Part shown: positions 22,505 to 35,400 of the stretch, in pieces
Layout of the letters: every line of letters begins with the position of its first letter
Position numbering within the stretch: the stretch's first letter is position 1
Assembly (NCBI GenBank): GCA_006176705.1
Contig: QRFJ01005059.1
Location: 1-64,000 of the forward strand
DNA length: 64,000 nt
Source: Cocos nucifera
Lineage: Eukaryota > Streptophyta > Magnoliopsida > Arecales > Arecaceae
Direction: 5' to 3'
Made by a program: the position numbers and the translations under genes
Notes under the pieces: generated by a model
Told to the model about the DNA's origin: nothing
Seen by the model: only the letters and a program-made list of their open reading frames with translations
The model's database searches: none

Positions 22505-24988
22505 TGAAAGGAATATGCCCTCAAGCCAATTTATTTTTGGGATGTTCTTTGTCTTTCAGACTCATGTAATGACATTTATAATAAATAAAGGCATTTATTT
22601 CATCATATGCAGTGCCCTATTATTTATTTAAGATTATGATGAATCCTATAAATTAGGGCTATGGTTTTAGGATTATGATGAGATCATACTAGTGAGACCT
22701 AAAATCTTAAAACCCTAATTTAAATATTTTTAGTCGATGGGACATTGAGTTAGGGATCAATATTTTTTGGTAAGACTAGCACATTCTTTGTATGCTCGAT
22801 TAAGAGGATGATTGATCTCACAATAACTTATGTATGACACTAATACAAGAATGTGGGTGCTCATTAGAGAATGAGTTCACTGAATTGATCCAAATTGAGA
22901 ATATCTGATGGAGTCTTATCTACATGTCAATAGATGATTCTCATAGTGGAATTTGTGCATGTAATCCTTTGACCTGAAACTAGCATAGAATCTTATAAAT
23001 ATAAATCCATATTTTGGTTCATACTCATCATGACTCAGTTATGTACGGGATGATCTAGATATGGTAGATTATATATATGAAGGCTGTGAGTAGGTTAACA
23101 TGGAATCGATCTCTCCTAGTAAAAGGAAATGGCATCCTATTTGCTTCAAACAAATGATGATTCAGGAAGACTTTGATCAAAGCATAATGAAAAAATTAGA
23201 AATAGTTTCTAATGTTTCATTAAATGAATCATCAACATGAGATTGAAATAAAAATGAATATGATATTCGGGTTGACATATTTCCATACCCAGAGTCATAT
23301 TCAGGATGCAGGAAGATCGAAGGATCTAGTTGCATGGTAATTTTCACTGAAGGATATTTTTGGTATTTTCATTAAAATTTTACATCTTCCAAGAAGTCAT
23401 GATACATTGCTAGACGTCAATCATATCTTGTGAGTTTGATCAAATTAAAATTTTAATTTGATCATTAAATTAGAATGTATTCTAAATTAAGTCAAATTGG
23501 GTTGGCTAGTTTTGACCTAAATCAGTTTGGTTGAGTTCTAACCAGATTAGGTCAAATCACACCCAGACTCACTGCTGGTTAGATGTGGAACCCAATGGGT
23601 CACACATAAAGAGAGTTGATTAAAGGTCTAATTAGATTAGACCATGTTTGCAAGATGAACATGCTAGCACATGTAGCAAACCCTAGCACCTGATTTTGAA
23701 TTGGATTCGAATCAGCTTCCAATTTGGGCTAATTTAGATCCAATTTGAGACAAATAGGATTTGGTCTTGAGTTGGATTAACCTAGATTGATTGGGCTTCA
23801 GATTGGGTGCCACATACCTACATCCCATGCATCAGAGAGTCTCTCTCTTGCGCATGGGAAGTCTTTCATGCGCAAAGAATTCTTTGGCGCATGGATTTTG
23901 TTGGCGCCTACCATCTTTGACTTTTTCCATTTTGTTATGTCATGTAAATTTTTATATTGACATGGACATCAGATATGGGGCACAGAAGAGTCCTTCTGTA
24001 GATGAAATACTCCTTTTTCTTTTAATTTTTTGCCTAGGAGTTTTTGTCGCCCAAGACCCTTTTGCCACCCAAGACTCCATGCCGCCTACTCCTCCTTGAC
24101 GTCTCTTGGACCAAGTCAAAGTCTCTTGGGACTTTGACTATTCAAAGATTATCGCCATGCCTTCTTGCTGAATGGGCATCCCTTTTTAGAGCTATTGGAT
24201 GGCCTTTTTTCATGATCTAATGGATGAAAAGGATGGTGCCAAAAATGAAATATTGTGACTCTTCATAAAAAACTTACGTAGAATTAGTCCAAGAGTCCTT
24301 CTACTTTAAGGCACCTCTGGGACTAAGTCTATATCTCATTTTTACTGATGAGGCATGAGATTGGCTAATGGGGCATGAGAAATTGATGAGGAAAGGGCGT
24401 GAGTTTTTTGTTGGCACCCCTACGTACATTATAAATAGGGATGCACACCAAGAGTCCTAGTGTGTGAAAATTATCTTTCTTTCTTACAAGAGTTTCTTTT
24501 TATCCAATTTTCTTTCTTCCTTTCTCTTGTCTAGACCTTTTTCTTATAAGGACAAGAAGTCATCTTAAGACTAAGAGATTAGGAAGAAAAATTAAGAAGA
24601 TAAAAGAAAATGAAAGATAGATAAGGAGAGGCAAGGAAGGTGACTTAAAGGCTAAAGAAGGTCTTATCCTTTTAATTAAAGTTTTTATTATTAGAACTCT
24701 AATTATATAAATTAGAGGTGCTAGTGTCTTGATCAAGTCTCTATGTGGATCAACGTTGGAGGATAAATACGTGGGCACCTAGTGGAAACCTTGATGGACT
24801 GCTACCGACGATTAGGGTCAATTTAGGGTTTAGTGATAAGAGGTATGTTCTAATACTTTTTTTTATATTACAAATGCATGTTATATGATTTAATTTCTAA
24901 TGAGGTGGTCCTAGGGTTCGGGTTTGGTTTATACGATTTCATGTTTTGTTTTAAAATCCATGCTTCTGCCCTGTACACCAAACCTATA
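22505..24988 (+). mobile_element. C1, solo LTR of copia family C inside A2
   Basis: This 2.48-kb LTR starts TGAAAGGAATATGCCC, has no internal region, and interrupts A2 between integrase and RT. Flanks are ATTCC (22500-22504) and AATCC (24989-24993), a one-mismatch target duplication. A TATA-like TATAAATAG lies at about 24431. Opposite-strand parts of C2 (29396-29938, 40407-41419) match it, for example the AGATGTGGAACCCAAT block at 23580 and 29850. A solo LTR forms when the two LTRs of a full element recombine. Confidence 0.88.
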
Positions 24989-24993
24989 AATCC

Positions 24994-26660
24994 CGTAGAT
25001 CGAAAAGGGTTTTCCATCTCCCTGAGAGGTACTTAGGTACTATTTTAGAGGAAGTAGAGGAAATATTCCTTATAGATAATGGGGTTCATAGTGATGATCT
25101 CAAAACTTATAACGAGGTGATATCAGATATCAATTTTGAGAAATGGTTAGAGGCAATGAAGTCAAAAATTGACTCGATGCACTCAAACCAAATCTGAATC
25201 TTGGTAGATCCACCAGAAGGAATAGTACCTATTGGATGTAAATGGATCTACAAGAGAAAAATTGGTGCAGATAGAAATGTGGAGACATTTAAAGCTAGAT
25301 TAGTGGCAAAAGGTATAGTCAATGCGAAGGTATTGACTATCAGGATACCTTTTTGTCAGTAGCTATGCTAAAATCCATCTGCATATTGCTTGCTATTATA
25401 GCCTATTTCGATTATGAAATATGGCAAATGGATATAAAAATAGCATTCTTAAATGGATACCTTGAGGAAGATATCTATATGAAATAACCGCTAGGTTTCA
25501 CATCCAGTGATGTTGATCACAAGGTATGCAAACTGCAAAGGTCCATATATGGACTTAAGCAAGCATCTCAGACTTGGAATACTCATTTTAATGATGTGAT
25601 CAAATTATTTGATTTCATCAAAAATGAGGAGAAACCACATATCTTCAAAAAGGTCAGTGGGAGTGTTGTTGTCTTTCTCATATTGTACGTGGATAATATC
25701 CTCCTTATTGGGAATGATATTCCCATGTTGACTATAGTTAAAATATGGTTATCCAAAGAATTCTCCATGAAAGACTTAGGAGAAGCATCCTATATTCTAA
25801 AAATTAAGGTCTATAGAGATAGATCGAATAGGATGCTAGAACTTTCACAGAAGATGTACATAGAGAAAGTGCTAAAGTGGTTTAGCATAGAAAACTCTAA
25901 GAGGGGTTTGATACCCTTCAGACATGGCATTCATCTCTCCAAGAAGATGTGCCTTAGCACACCTGAGGAAATAGAATGCATGATCAAGATCCCTTATGCT
26001 TTAGCAATAGGGAGCCTCATGTATGCCATGTTATGTACGCGACCTGATATAGCCCATGCTGTGAGTGTCACGAGCAGATATCAGTCAAATTCAGATGAAG
26101 AACACTAGACTTCTGTGAAATATATCCTTAAGTACTTGAGAAGAACTAAGGATATATTGTTAGTTTTTGGTAATGGAGAACTCCAAGTCCAGGGGTATAT
26201 AGACTCAAATTTTATGTCCGATGTAAATGATCGAAAGTCGACATCTAGAATTCTATTTGTGTGTAATAGTAGTACTATCAGTTGGAAGAGTTTCAAGCAG
26301 ACAATGATAGCAGATTCCATCGTGGAAGCAGAATACATCACTGCATCAAAAGCTGCAAAGAAGGTATTCTAGTATAAAAAGTTTACCATAGAGATCGAAG
26401 TAATGCCATCAGATGCCATTCCTCTATACTGCAACAATAATGGCACCATAGCTCTTGCTAAGAAGCCGAGGTCCCACCAGAAATCCAAGAACATCGAGCG
26501 GCGATACCACCTCATCTACGATTATCTCGAGAAGGATTACGTCGAGGTCAAGAGAGTCGACTTCATAGATAATGCGGTAGATCCACTCATAAAGCCGTTG
26601 GGCCAACAGAAGATCGAAGCCCATCTTAAGAAGATGGGACCTAGATTCATAGCCAACTGA
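24994..26660 (+). pseudogene. A2 reverse transcriptase and RNase H
   Basis: Pol resumes after C1 with CGTAGATCGAAAAGGG, matching A3 at 36414. RT blocks are PPEGIVPIGCKWIYKRK, WQMDIKIAFLNG and LQRSIYGLKQAS. The catalytic core reads YVDNILLIGND, where the second Asp has become Asn. Open stretches cover 25596-26108 and 26115-26372. RNase H ends with SKNIERRYHLIYDYLEKDYVEVKR and RFIAN before TGA at 26658. Confidence 0.92.
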
Positions 26661-26668
26661 CTTTAGGT

Positions 26669-26680
26669 CAAGTGGGAGTT
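26669..26680 (+). other. A2 polypurine tract
   Basis: CAAGTGGGAGTT directly precedes the 3' LTR. The same tract stands before the A3 3' LTR (38110-38121). It primes plus-strand DNA synthesis in LTR elements. Confidence 0.8.
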
Positions 26681-28968
26681 TGTTAGATATGTATGCCCTA
26701 GAAGCCAGAATTGGCTGACACTTATTGTACACTTCTAAGGGCAAAATTATAATTTTAACTATAAATAATAAAATGGATTATTTTCTATCATAATGTGTAT
26801 TTAGTGTCTATGATACATCCCTTGAGTTAATGATAATGATAATTCTTATTTTTAAGAGTTAAAAATTTAAGACATAAATTTTCGTTACTAACTCATAAAA
26901 TGCTCCCGACCATAGGATCATCATGAGGATGGTGATTGATCCAGAAGGTTGGTGTACAATCGCTTCTTTATAGTAGATGAGTCTTGAGTCTATGGTGTAG
27001 AGACACCGAAGCGAGAGTACAAATACTTGTTAGAGAACGAGGGCACTGGGCGTGACCACCTCGAGCAGTCATAAGAAAGTCTACCTTCTCATTGATGATT
27101 GGCTCGAGCTGCAGTGGTGTATTTGGTTCTTTGATCTGAGGTGCATCGGTAGTTCACCTTGAGAGTGTTATAGTTTGGCTACACCATGACTCGATCTCCT
27201 AGCCATTCAGAATTCTGAGGTGTATGATGGCTATACCATGTTCATTGTAGGAATTGGATTGCACCAAGAGGAAATCTATCTACCTCGGTAGTTGAGGAGC
27301 ATCCCTATGATGATCATGAGAATCAAGTCCATAAGCTCATGGCTATGGTAGAGTGAAATAATAGAAAGAGTTTCTATAAAGGTTTTCACATCGGACTTAA
27401 ATCAAATGATTAAATCATATGATAGAAATTAGGGTTTGATGAGTTCACCTTAACCCTAATCTGATTGGGGTTCAAGATAGAAGAACTTAATCACACATGT
27501 AACTACACCAAGAGATTCATTTTCAGTTTTGATGGGTTGCCACCATATACTGCTAGGTGTCACTGGTGGATTTTGGGAGCAATTAGAATGATTTAGATGA
27601 TCGATCATTCTAGTTGTCTGAATCAAAAAAGTTTTGATCCATTGAAAGGTATTTCGATGATGTCGATGATAGAGATCATGACATATCCCACTATCATACA
27701 AAATTGAACCTAACTGGATCATACAAATAAGGGTTTGGATCTGGATAACATCAATTGGACTAATCCAATTCAATTGATTTGAATTAGATTCAATTAGGTT
27801 CAAGAAAATCATGCTAGCACACGATTGAGCTTAATATTCTCCTTCTACAATCATTAAAAGTTGTCTTGACTGAGCCAAATGTATTTGTGCTCACTCAGAT
27901 ACCTTAACTTGGTCTAACTAGAGCTTGTCCAGATTAGAAAAGGATTGTCTTAATTTATGAGATAAATTTGAGACAACACCTGTCATTTTTCGTCACCTAC
28001 TAATTCTTGTGTTTTGACTTTGGTCAAACATTGGCCTTTGATACTTAGACATCTGCCCATGTGTCATGCACCCATAGGAGAGCAGATAGGGGCTTGTCCC
28101 CTTGCTAGAAAGAGGAAAGGAGGGGGCGCATGCCTAGGGATGCATGTATCCAAGGATAGGTACACCTAGAGTCCCATACAGATGGAACTCCAGGTTGCTT
28201 CTTGGAATCAAACTAGGTGGCACCAAGGACTCTACTTTGACCAGTCGTGGTGCCACCTAAGGGTGTTGGAGAGGGGCTCTCATTTGATTGGATTAAGTGA
28301 TGCCATTCCATCAATCAGATTTAGATCTAATTGTATGAAGAGACGTGATTGGCTGAGATTATGTAACACTGCATGGCGCTGCAGGGTCTATATAAACCCT
28401 ATTTGCGACTAGCTTTAAAAACACTTCTCCCTTTGCCCATGCCACATTGCTCTCTCCCTCTATCCTCCATGCCTTCCTCAGATCCTCTCTCTCCTCTCCA
28501 CACCCAAGAGGCTTTAGGCTCAAGTTTGGTGCGATCCAAGCGAGAGAAAGGTGACAAGAAAGGAAGAAGGCAGCACTGCTGCAAAAGACGACATCGAATC
28601 TTCAAAAGTTGTTTTGAAGACCTTCAAGATCAGATCTAGATCTGATCTTTGAAGGATAGACGAGAAGAAGGAGACATCTAGATTCTACCTAAGTGGATAC
28701 CAGTAGAGGTTAGGCAATTGCGTGGCTGCATCCAGAACCTCAGGCAATCAGCAAAATCATCATAGAATAATTAGATTACCCAAGAATAAGGTATAAATTA
28801 AATCTAATTTAATTTATTTTAATTTTATTTTATTTTATTAGATCCATCAAATCAGATCTAAAAAGTATCAGATTTAATTTAGATCTAAGAGAATTTTTTT
28901 TTTAAATATTTCTCTTGATCAAATTAGATCTGAACGAACCTGACCTAAGAAATAGATTTTTTCCTTCA
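26681..28968 (+). repeat. A2 3' LTR
   Basis: TGTTAGATATG to CCTTCA, 2288 bp, full-length match to 16075-18354. It is followed by ATCTT, the right target-site copy, and then by the resumed B1 LTR. Confidence 0.95.
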
Positions 28969-28973
28969 ATCTT

Positions 28974-29395
28974 CGGTCGGAGGGATCCTTATATCCATTA
29001 GCTTTAGCTAGCTACTCTTGATAGTAGAGTGCTACATTGATCCATGTTCGGTACAGATATACTCCTACATCCCATCTGAATGCCATACCAGTATCTTCAT
29101 ATCTTTTGGTTATGAGGAAACCACACATATGACATATAGAAACCTACTCTCGATAAGTTATCGTTCTTGTTAATAACTTATCATTTGATCTTGAATAATT
29201 TAAGAACCATCCGATAAATCTTTCTTTATTGATTAAGTATGCTTCTAAGAACTTCATCATAATTTAGGAGTTCATTTAAGAAATACAAAAATTTTATGAT
29301 GAATTAGCTAAATAACTATTATTATTTAATAATTCATATACTAACTTCAATCATCTACAACTTAGATGATTGGCTTTAGGACATATTTTTCAATA
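28974..29395 (-). repeat. B1 5' LTR, outer part (resumes after A2)
   Basis: This continues the B1 LTR that broke at 16074. It aligns with B2 at about 49860-50266, including the CATCTACAACTTAGATGATTGG block. It ends with TATTGAAAAATATG on the minus strand, the LTR start (TG changed to TA). Beyond 29395 the flank is family C LTR. Confidence 0.88.
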
Positions 29396-29938
29396 AAACC
29401 TTTCTTGGTTCTTACTTCTCTTGGCCAAGAACTTTTCTTCGCACCCTTTACTTGGATGTCCAACTCTTGGACATGAGGAATAGGGGCATGGGATATCTGA
29501 CTCATGACAATATGTAAGAGGCATTAGGAAATATGGGCATGAAAGATAGATTGAGATATGGACCCTCTAGGCATGAAATAACTTTCACGTTAACACCAAG
29601 GAGGCATCAAGAGTTTTTCACGCTCACCCTCTTGGGCATGATCCTTTCTTATAGGAATAGAGATAGGCACGGACTCCTTCTTGATATGAACCTTTGACCA
29701 GTCAAACCTTATGACACTAGGAGTTTTAATGGATTGGGTATTAGGATTTAAAAATGTGCTAGCATGTATGTCCAAAACTCTCTAAGATTTCTCTAAATCC
29801 AAATTCAATTAGGTCACTGACACATTCCTTTTTGTATGTGACTTATTGGGTTCCACATCTAGGCTGTAGTAGGTATAGGCTCACGTGCACCTAATATAAT
29901 TAGAACTCTTATAATTAATTAAGCCCAAAACATGTTTA
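29396..29938 (-). repeat. C2 3' LTR, distal piece (between B1 and A3)
   Basis: This minus-strand piece matches C1 around 23540-24150, for example TAGATGTGGAACCCAAT at 29848-29865. It is bounded by B1 on the left and A3 on the right. The adjoining part lies at 40407-41419. The remaining part should lie beyond B1, off the left edge. Confidence 0.8.
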
Positions 29939-32245
29939 TGTTAGATATGTGTGCCCTAGAAGCCAGAATTGGCTGACACTTGTAATACACATCTAAGAAT
30001 AAAATTATAATATTGACTATAAATAATAAAATAGATTATTTTCTATCATAATATGTATTTAAAAGTGTCTGTGATACATCTCTTGAGTTAATGGTAATGA
30101 TGGTTCGTATTTTCAAGAGTTGAAAATTTAAGACATGAATTTTTATTATTAACTCATAAAATGCTCTCGACCGTAGAATCATCATGAGGATGGTGATTAA
30201 TCTGAAAGGTTGGTGTACGATCGCTTCTTTAGGATAGATGAGTCTTGAGTCTGTGGTGTAGAGACATTGAAGTAAGAGTATAGATACTCGTAAAAGAACG
30301 AGAGCACTGAGCATGACCATCTCGAGCAGTCATGAGGAAGTCTATCTTCTCATCGATGACTGGCTCGAAGCTGTAGTGGTGTGTCTGGTTCTTTGACCTG
30401 AGGTGCATCGGCAGTTTATCTTGAGGGTGTTATAGTTTGACTACACCATAACACGATCTCCTAACCATTCAAAATTCTGAGGTGTATGTTGGCTATAGCA
30501 TGTTCATTGTAGGAATTGGATAGCACCAATAGGGGATCTATCTACCTCGGTAGATGAGGAGCAGCCCTATGATGATCATGAGAATCAAGTCCATAAGCTC
30601 ATGGCCATGGTAGAGTGAAATAATAGAAAGAGTTTCTATTAGGATTTTTACATTAGACTTGAATCGAATGATTAATTCATATAACAAAAATTAAGGTTTG
30701 ACGAGATCACCTTAATCCTAATTCGATCGAAGCTCAAGATAGAGAAACTTAATCACACAGGTAACTACACCAAGAGATTCATTTTTAGTTCTGTTGGATT
30801 ACCACCATATGCTGTTAGGTGCCACTGGTGGATTTTGAGAGCAATTAGAATGATTTGGATGATCGATCATACTAGTTGTCTGAATCAGAAAAGTTCTAAT
30901 CCATCGGAAGGTGTTTCGATGATGTCAATGATAGAGATCATGACATATCCCATTACCATATGGAACTGAACCTAATTGGGTCACACAAAGAAAGGTTTGG
31001 ATCTGGATATCATCAATTAGACTAATCCAGTTTAATTGATTTGAATTAGATTCAATTAGGTTTAAGAAAATCTTGCTAGCACAGATTGAGCCTAATATTC
31101 TCCTTCAACAATCATTAAAGCTTGTCTCGACTGAGCCAAATATGTTTGGGCTCACTTAGGAACATTTACTTAGTCTGATTGGAGCTTGTCCAAGTTAGAA
31201 AAGGGTTGTCTTAATTTATAAGATAAATTTAAGATAACACCTGCCATTTTCCATCACCTGCTAAATCTTGTCTTTGGACTTTGGTCAAATGTTGACCTTT
31301 GACACTTACACATCTGCCCATGTGTCATGCACCCATAGGAGAGAACATGGAGCTTTGTCTCCTACTAAAAGGCAGAAAGAAAGGAGGTGCATGCCTAGGG
31401 AGGCATGCGCCCCATGAGGATCATTCTTGAAGTCCCATACAGATGGGACTCCAAGTTGCTTTATGGTTTCAAATTAGGTGGCGCTAAGGAGTCCTGTTTG
31501 ATCAGTCTTGGCACCACCTAAGGAGGTTTATGAGGGACTCTAATCTGATTGGATCAGATGATGTCATCCTACCAATCAGATTTAGATCTGATTGCTCAAA
31601 GAGTCATGATTGGCCAGGATGATGTAGCACTACATGGCACAGTAGGGTCTATATAAATTCTGTCTGCACCTAGAATTTAGAGTTTCTGCCCTTTGCCCAT
31701 GCCACAAGGCTTCTCTCCCTCCTCTCCATGCCACCTTCAAGTCTTCTCTCTCCTATCCACATCCAAGAGTTTTTGGGCTCGAGTTTGGTGCGATCCGAGC
31801 AAGAGAAAGGTGACAAGAAAGGAAGAAGGCAACACTACTGTAAGAGATAATGGCTGATCTTCAAAAGTCATTTTGAAGACCTTCAAGATCAGATCCAGAT
31901 CCAATTTTTGAAGGCTAGATTGAGAAGGAGAAGATCTTTAAATCCTACCTGAGTGGATACCAGTAGAGGCAAGGCACTTGCATGGCTAATGGTAGAGGCC
32001 AGATACTTGCGTGGCTACACCCAAAACCTCAGAAAAATATCGGGATCATCACAGGATAATAGGATTACCCATAACAAAGGTATGATTAAATTAAATTTTA
32101 TTTTATTTATTTTATTAGATTAATAAAATTAGATTTAAAGAGTCTCAGATCTGATTTGGATCTAAGAAATTTTTTTTTTGAAATATCCCTCTTGATCTAA
32201 TCAGATCTGAATGATCCTGATCCAGAAAATAGGATTTTCCCTTCA
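29939..32245 (+). repeat. A3 5' LTR
   Basis: TGTTAGATATGTGTG to CCTTCA, 2307 bp. TATA-type CTATATAAAT lies at 31649-31658, preceded by the family CCAAT palindrome (31572-31610). A 9-bp inverted repeat, GTCCCATACAGATGGGAC, lies at about 31432. Confidence 0.95.
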
Positions 32246-32247
32246 AC

Positions 32248-32260
32248 TGGTATTAGAGTC
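32248..32260 (+). other. A3 primer-binding site, two mutations
   Basis: TGGTATTAGAGTC replaces the canonical TGGTATCAGAGCC. Both changes are C to T, as expected from decay of methylated cytosines. Confidence 0.9.
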
Positions 32261-34130
32261 AGGTTTTTAAAATTTATTAGATCTAATTTTATTTTAATTT
32301 TAATCTAATAATTAGATGATTTTAGATGTCACATGAGATATGATTAGATCTAAAATTAAAAAATTAAAATTAAATAATTTAGATCTAAGATATATGAGAT
32401 GCATGATTAGATTAGGAATAGAATTATTCTATATGTAGTCTAACATGATCAAAATTTTAATTTAATTAATTATAATTTTTAGATTTATTTAATTATTATT
32501 TTTTAATATTATAAATATTATAATTAGATCTAAAAAATAGAAAATAAATTTATTTAATTTTGTTCATATGAGATATGATTGATGCATGTTCAGACTAGTT
32601 GTAGAATAGATCTACAAAGTTATCTTGAATAAATTTAATTTGATATGATCAAATTTAAATTTTATTTTTTAAATATTTATGAAATAATTTAGATTTGAAA
32701 ACATACATGATATGATACATGAGATGTATACAAAACATATTTTTAAGTTAAATCAATTTTTATATATGATATATGATGTAGATCTAACTAGTTTTATAGA
32801 TTCATCATGTTTCTGATTAAGGCATCCTCCTTGGCCGTCCGATCATAAGAACAAAGAATGGTTTAAAGACCCTCTCCTTCCATTCGATTGGGTGTTCTTA
32901 TGATGTGTAGGGGTGCTGTGTGTTCGTCCTTAATCAAAAATCAAAAACTTATTTTTTACAAAATCCTAGATCCTAAAATTCTAGGATTTTATTTACATAT
33001 TTTGTTTATGAATCCTAATCTTAATTAAGAATTAAGATTATGAAATATATTAGATCTAAAATTAAAAATTTTTAGATATAAGACATATTCATAAAATTGG
33101 GTTCGAGCTTGGGTAGCTTAATTAGGTCTAGCGGTTGATCAAACCGAATCAAGAGTTGGTTAGATGGGATCAAGAGTGCTTAAATTGACCAGCCTAATAG
33201 GATTAAGTCTGGGTCAAGGTCGAGTCATATGAGTGATCGATCAAGTTAAGACCTAATTAGGCTCAGTGGTTAGAGTCTGGATTGTAGGCTAATCCGATTG
33301 GTTCTAACTCAATAATTTGGTGTCTAAGGTAAGTTTGGCAGATATGACCGACTGATTTTTAATTAGGAGCTACTCAACTCGAATGCATTCTTGTCGAGTT
33401 AATGGCATATCCCTTCCACCGATCTCACTTACCTGGCCATATTTGTTCGGCTCAGTCCTAATCTAAGGTGGCTAATAATCCGAGCTAACCCATGCCACTA
33501 GGTTAGTCATAATGGTTATGGCTATGTCAAGTCAAGTTTAAAGAGACCTAAATCAAATCTTCCTAAGAAAAGATTAAGTCTAAGCTCTTTCACCATTATA
33601 AATATGTAGGCCCTTCCCAAGGTTGATTATTCTCGACTGATCACAGTGGTTCAGTTGCACCGAGAAGATGCAACCATGTCTATTAGGCATTGGATGCTAT
33701 GGGCTGGAGGATGGATTGGGCTTAATATTTTGGATACGGTGAGAGACCTAATTAGGAATCCAATCTATGCAAATGGTGGGTCTGACTTAACTAAGGAGTG
33801 GATCAATATTCTGGGTATGGTGAGATTCATGAATTAGAGACCAAGCTTGGGTGCACCATGATTAGAGAATCATTGGACAAGAGTTGTTCACTCATTGGCT
33901 AACCCATCACCAATAACTATTAGGTAAGGTGATGAGTCAGTTGGTGGGACGGCACCACCCACTAGAAATCATTAATCATGAAGATTTTCGTATCTCTATA
34001 GAGGAAGTGTAGGGATCCAAAGAAAATAGTGGAAGCTAATTTATTTAAAAATTAAACCCCTAAATAAATTAATCGAGTCTTAATTACAAAATCTAACTAG
34101 AAACTTTGACTCTCTATAGAAAAAAGGAAA
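32261..34130 (+). other. A3 leader with candidate intron 33329-34119
   Basis: Same layout as in A2: donor-like TCTAAG|GTAAGTTTGG (intron from 33329), CTAAC at 34093-34097, and CTCTATAG ending at 34119, before the gag ATG at 34131. A 63-codon ORF (33646-33837) lies inside the candidate intron. It is not under visible protein constraint when compared with A4. Confidence 0.6.
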
Positions 34131-34963
34131 ATGTCTGCATCCAATCCACGAGCTCGTATCCTAGACACCCATAGACTGATCGGACCTAATTACAAGGATT
34201 GGCTTTAGAACTTCAAAATCATTTTGGGTTTTGAGAAGTTAACTCATGTATTAGACCAGGATCCCCCCACCTTATGAACCCATCCGTCTGCTGAATAGAG
34301 AGTGTCTCTTGACAAATGGATGGAAGAAGATAACAATGTTAGATACTACATGTTGGGCTCGATGTCTGGTGAGCTTCAGCATTAATATGAAGATATCAAG
34401 ATTGCCCACCAAATGTTGGATCACCTGCAAGAGTTGTTTGGTAAATAGAGTCACGCAGCCAAATATCAGCTCACAAAATGATTGTTTAAGGCTAAAATGT
34501 GTGATGGACGGTCAGTCCAAGATCATTGTCTGATGATAATCAAGGACTTGGAAGAGCTTGAGAAGCTCAGAGAGAAGTTAGGCCGGGATCTATAGAATGA
34601 TATAATTCTGCAATCCTTGACTGATGCATATGGGCAGTTCATCATGAACTATCATATGCATAAACTTCAGAATACTCTAATTGAACTTATGAATATGTTG
34701 ATTACTGCTGAGCATTCTATAAAAGATTCTAAAGGCTCAATACTTGCTATGGAACGGGCTTCTTCCAAGAGAAAGTCTTTTGGAAAGAAGAAGAAGTCTA
34801 TGAAAAGGCAGAAGGTGGAAAGAAAAGGAAGGTAGAGCTGAAGAAGAAGGCCGTTGACAAAGGAAAGTATTTCCATTATAATATTGATGGCCACTGAAAG
34901 CGAAACTGCCCTACATACCTGACCACCCTGAAAAATAAGAAGGAGATAGATCCTTCTGGAGGT
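34131..34963 (+). pseudogene. A3 gag, multiple nonsense codons
   Basis: ATG at 34131 begins MSASNPRARILDTHRL. The family-wide TGA lies at 34479-34481 and the A2/A3/A4-shared TAG at 34593-34595. The central stretch (DAYGQFIMNYHMHKLQN) is preserved. The zinc knuckle reads YFHYNIDGH, TGA, KRNC, so it has lost two Cys positions and the Trp. Confidence 0.9.
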
Positions 34964-35400
34964 ATGCTCATTATTGAATCTAACCTTACATTTTCTTCTG
35001 CATCCAGTTGGGTGCTTGACTCTGGTTCTAGTGCTCATTTATTCACTTCCACGCAGGGTCTTGAGAATAGCAGGAGGCTGAGGGATGGTGAGATGATCCT
35101 ACATGTCAGAAATGGAGCAAGAATTACTGCTATAGTCGTGGGAACCTACGCTCTTCGACTACCATCTGGCTTAAATTTAGTACTTAGGGATTGTTATTAT
35201 GTGCCTACCACAAGCAGAAATTTGATTTTTGTTTCATGTTTAGTACAAGAAGGCTATGTAATTAATTTTCTTAAGGACCATTGTAATATTCTTTATGAAA
35301 GAAATAAAATTGCAAGTGGTTTCCTTATTAACGATCTTTATCAGTTACATATTGATGTATCTATTCTAATATCGAGCAAAATGTGAATGCTGTAAAATGA
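34964..35400 (+). pseudogene. A3 protease (open, catalytic triad intact)
   Basis: This 140-codon open stretch has VLDSGSSAHLFTS with the Asp-Ser-Gly triad, then ILHVRNGARI and YYVPTTSRNLIFVSCL. It reads on to DLYQLHIDVSI, the linker before integrase. It is the most complete protease in the window but is isolated by stops on both sides. Confidence 0.88.

Larger units (their letters stand above)
16075..28968 (+). mobile_element. Copia element A2, both LTRs present, carrying solo LTR C1
   Basis: A2 is a plus-strand family A copia element inserted in the B1 LTR. It has two LTRs, a primer site, a long leader, gag, protease, integrase, RT, RNase H and a polypurine tract in canonical order. It also has a near-perfect 5-bp target duplication. 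Without C1 its length is about 10.4 kb, matching A3. Many nonsense codons and a mutated RT core (YVDN for YVDD) and protease triad show that it is dead. Confidence 0.95.

Noticed and set aside
23791..24099. A 102-codon ORF at 23791 as a gene carried by the element
   Set aside because: It lies within solo LTR C1, has no domain, and the matching part of the C2 LTR does not keep it.
33646..33837. A 63-codon ORF in the family A leader, also open in A4 (60369-60560), as a possible upstream peptide
   Set aside because: Hand comparison of A3 and A4 gives about 15 amino-acid-changing and 4 silent differences. A2 has a stop in it and A1 has no start codon and is frameshifted. It looks like chance openness.
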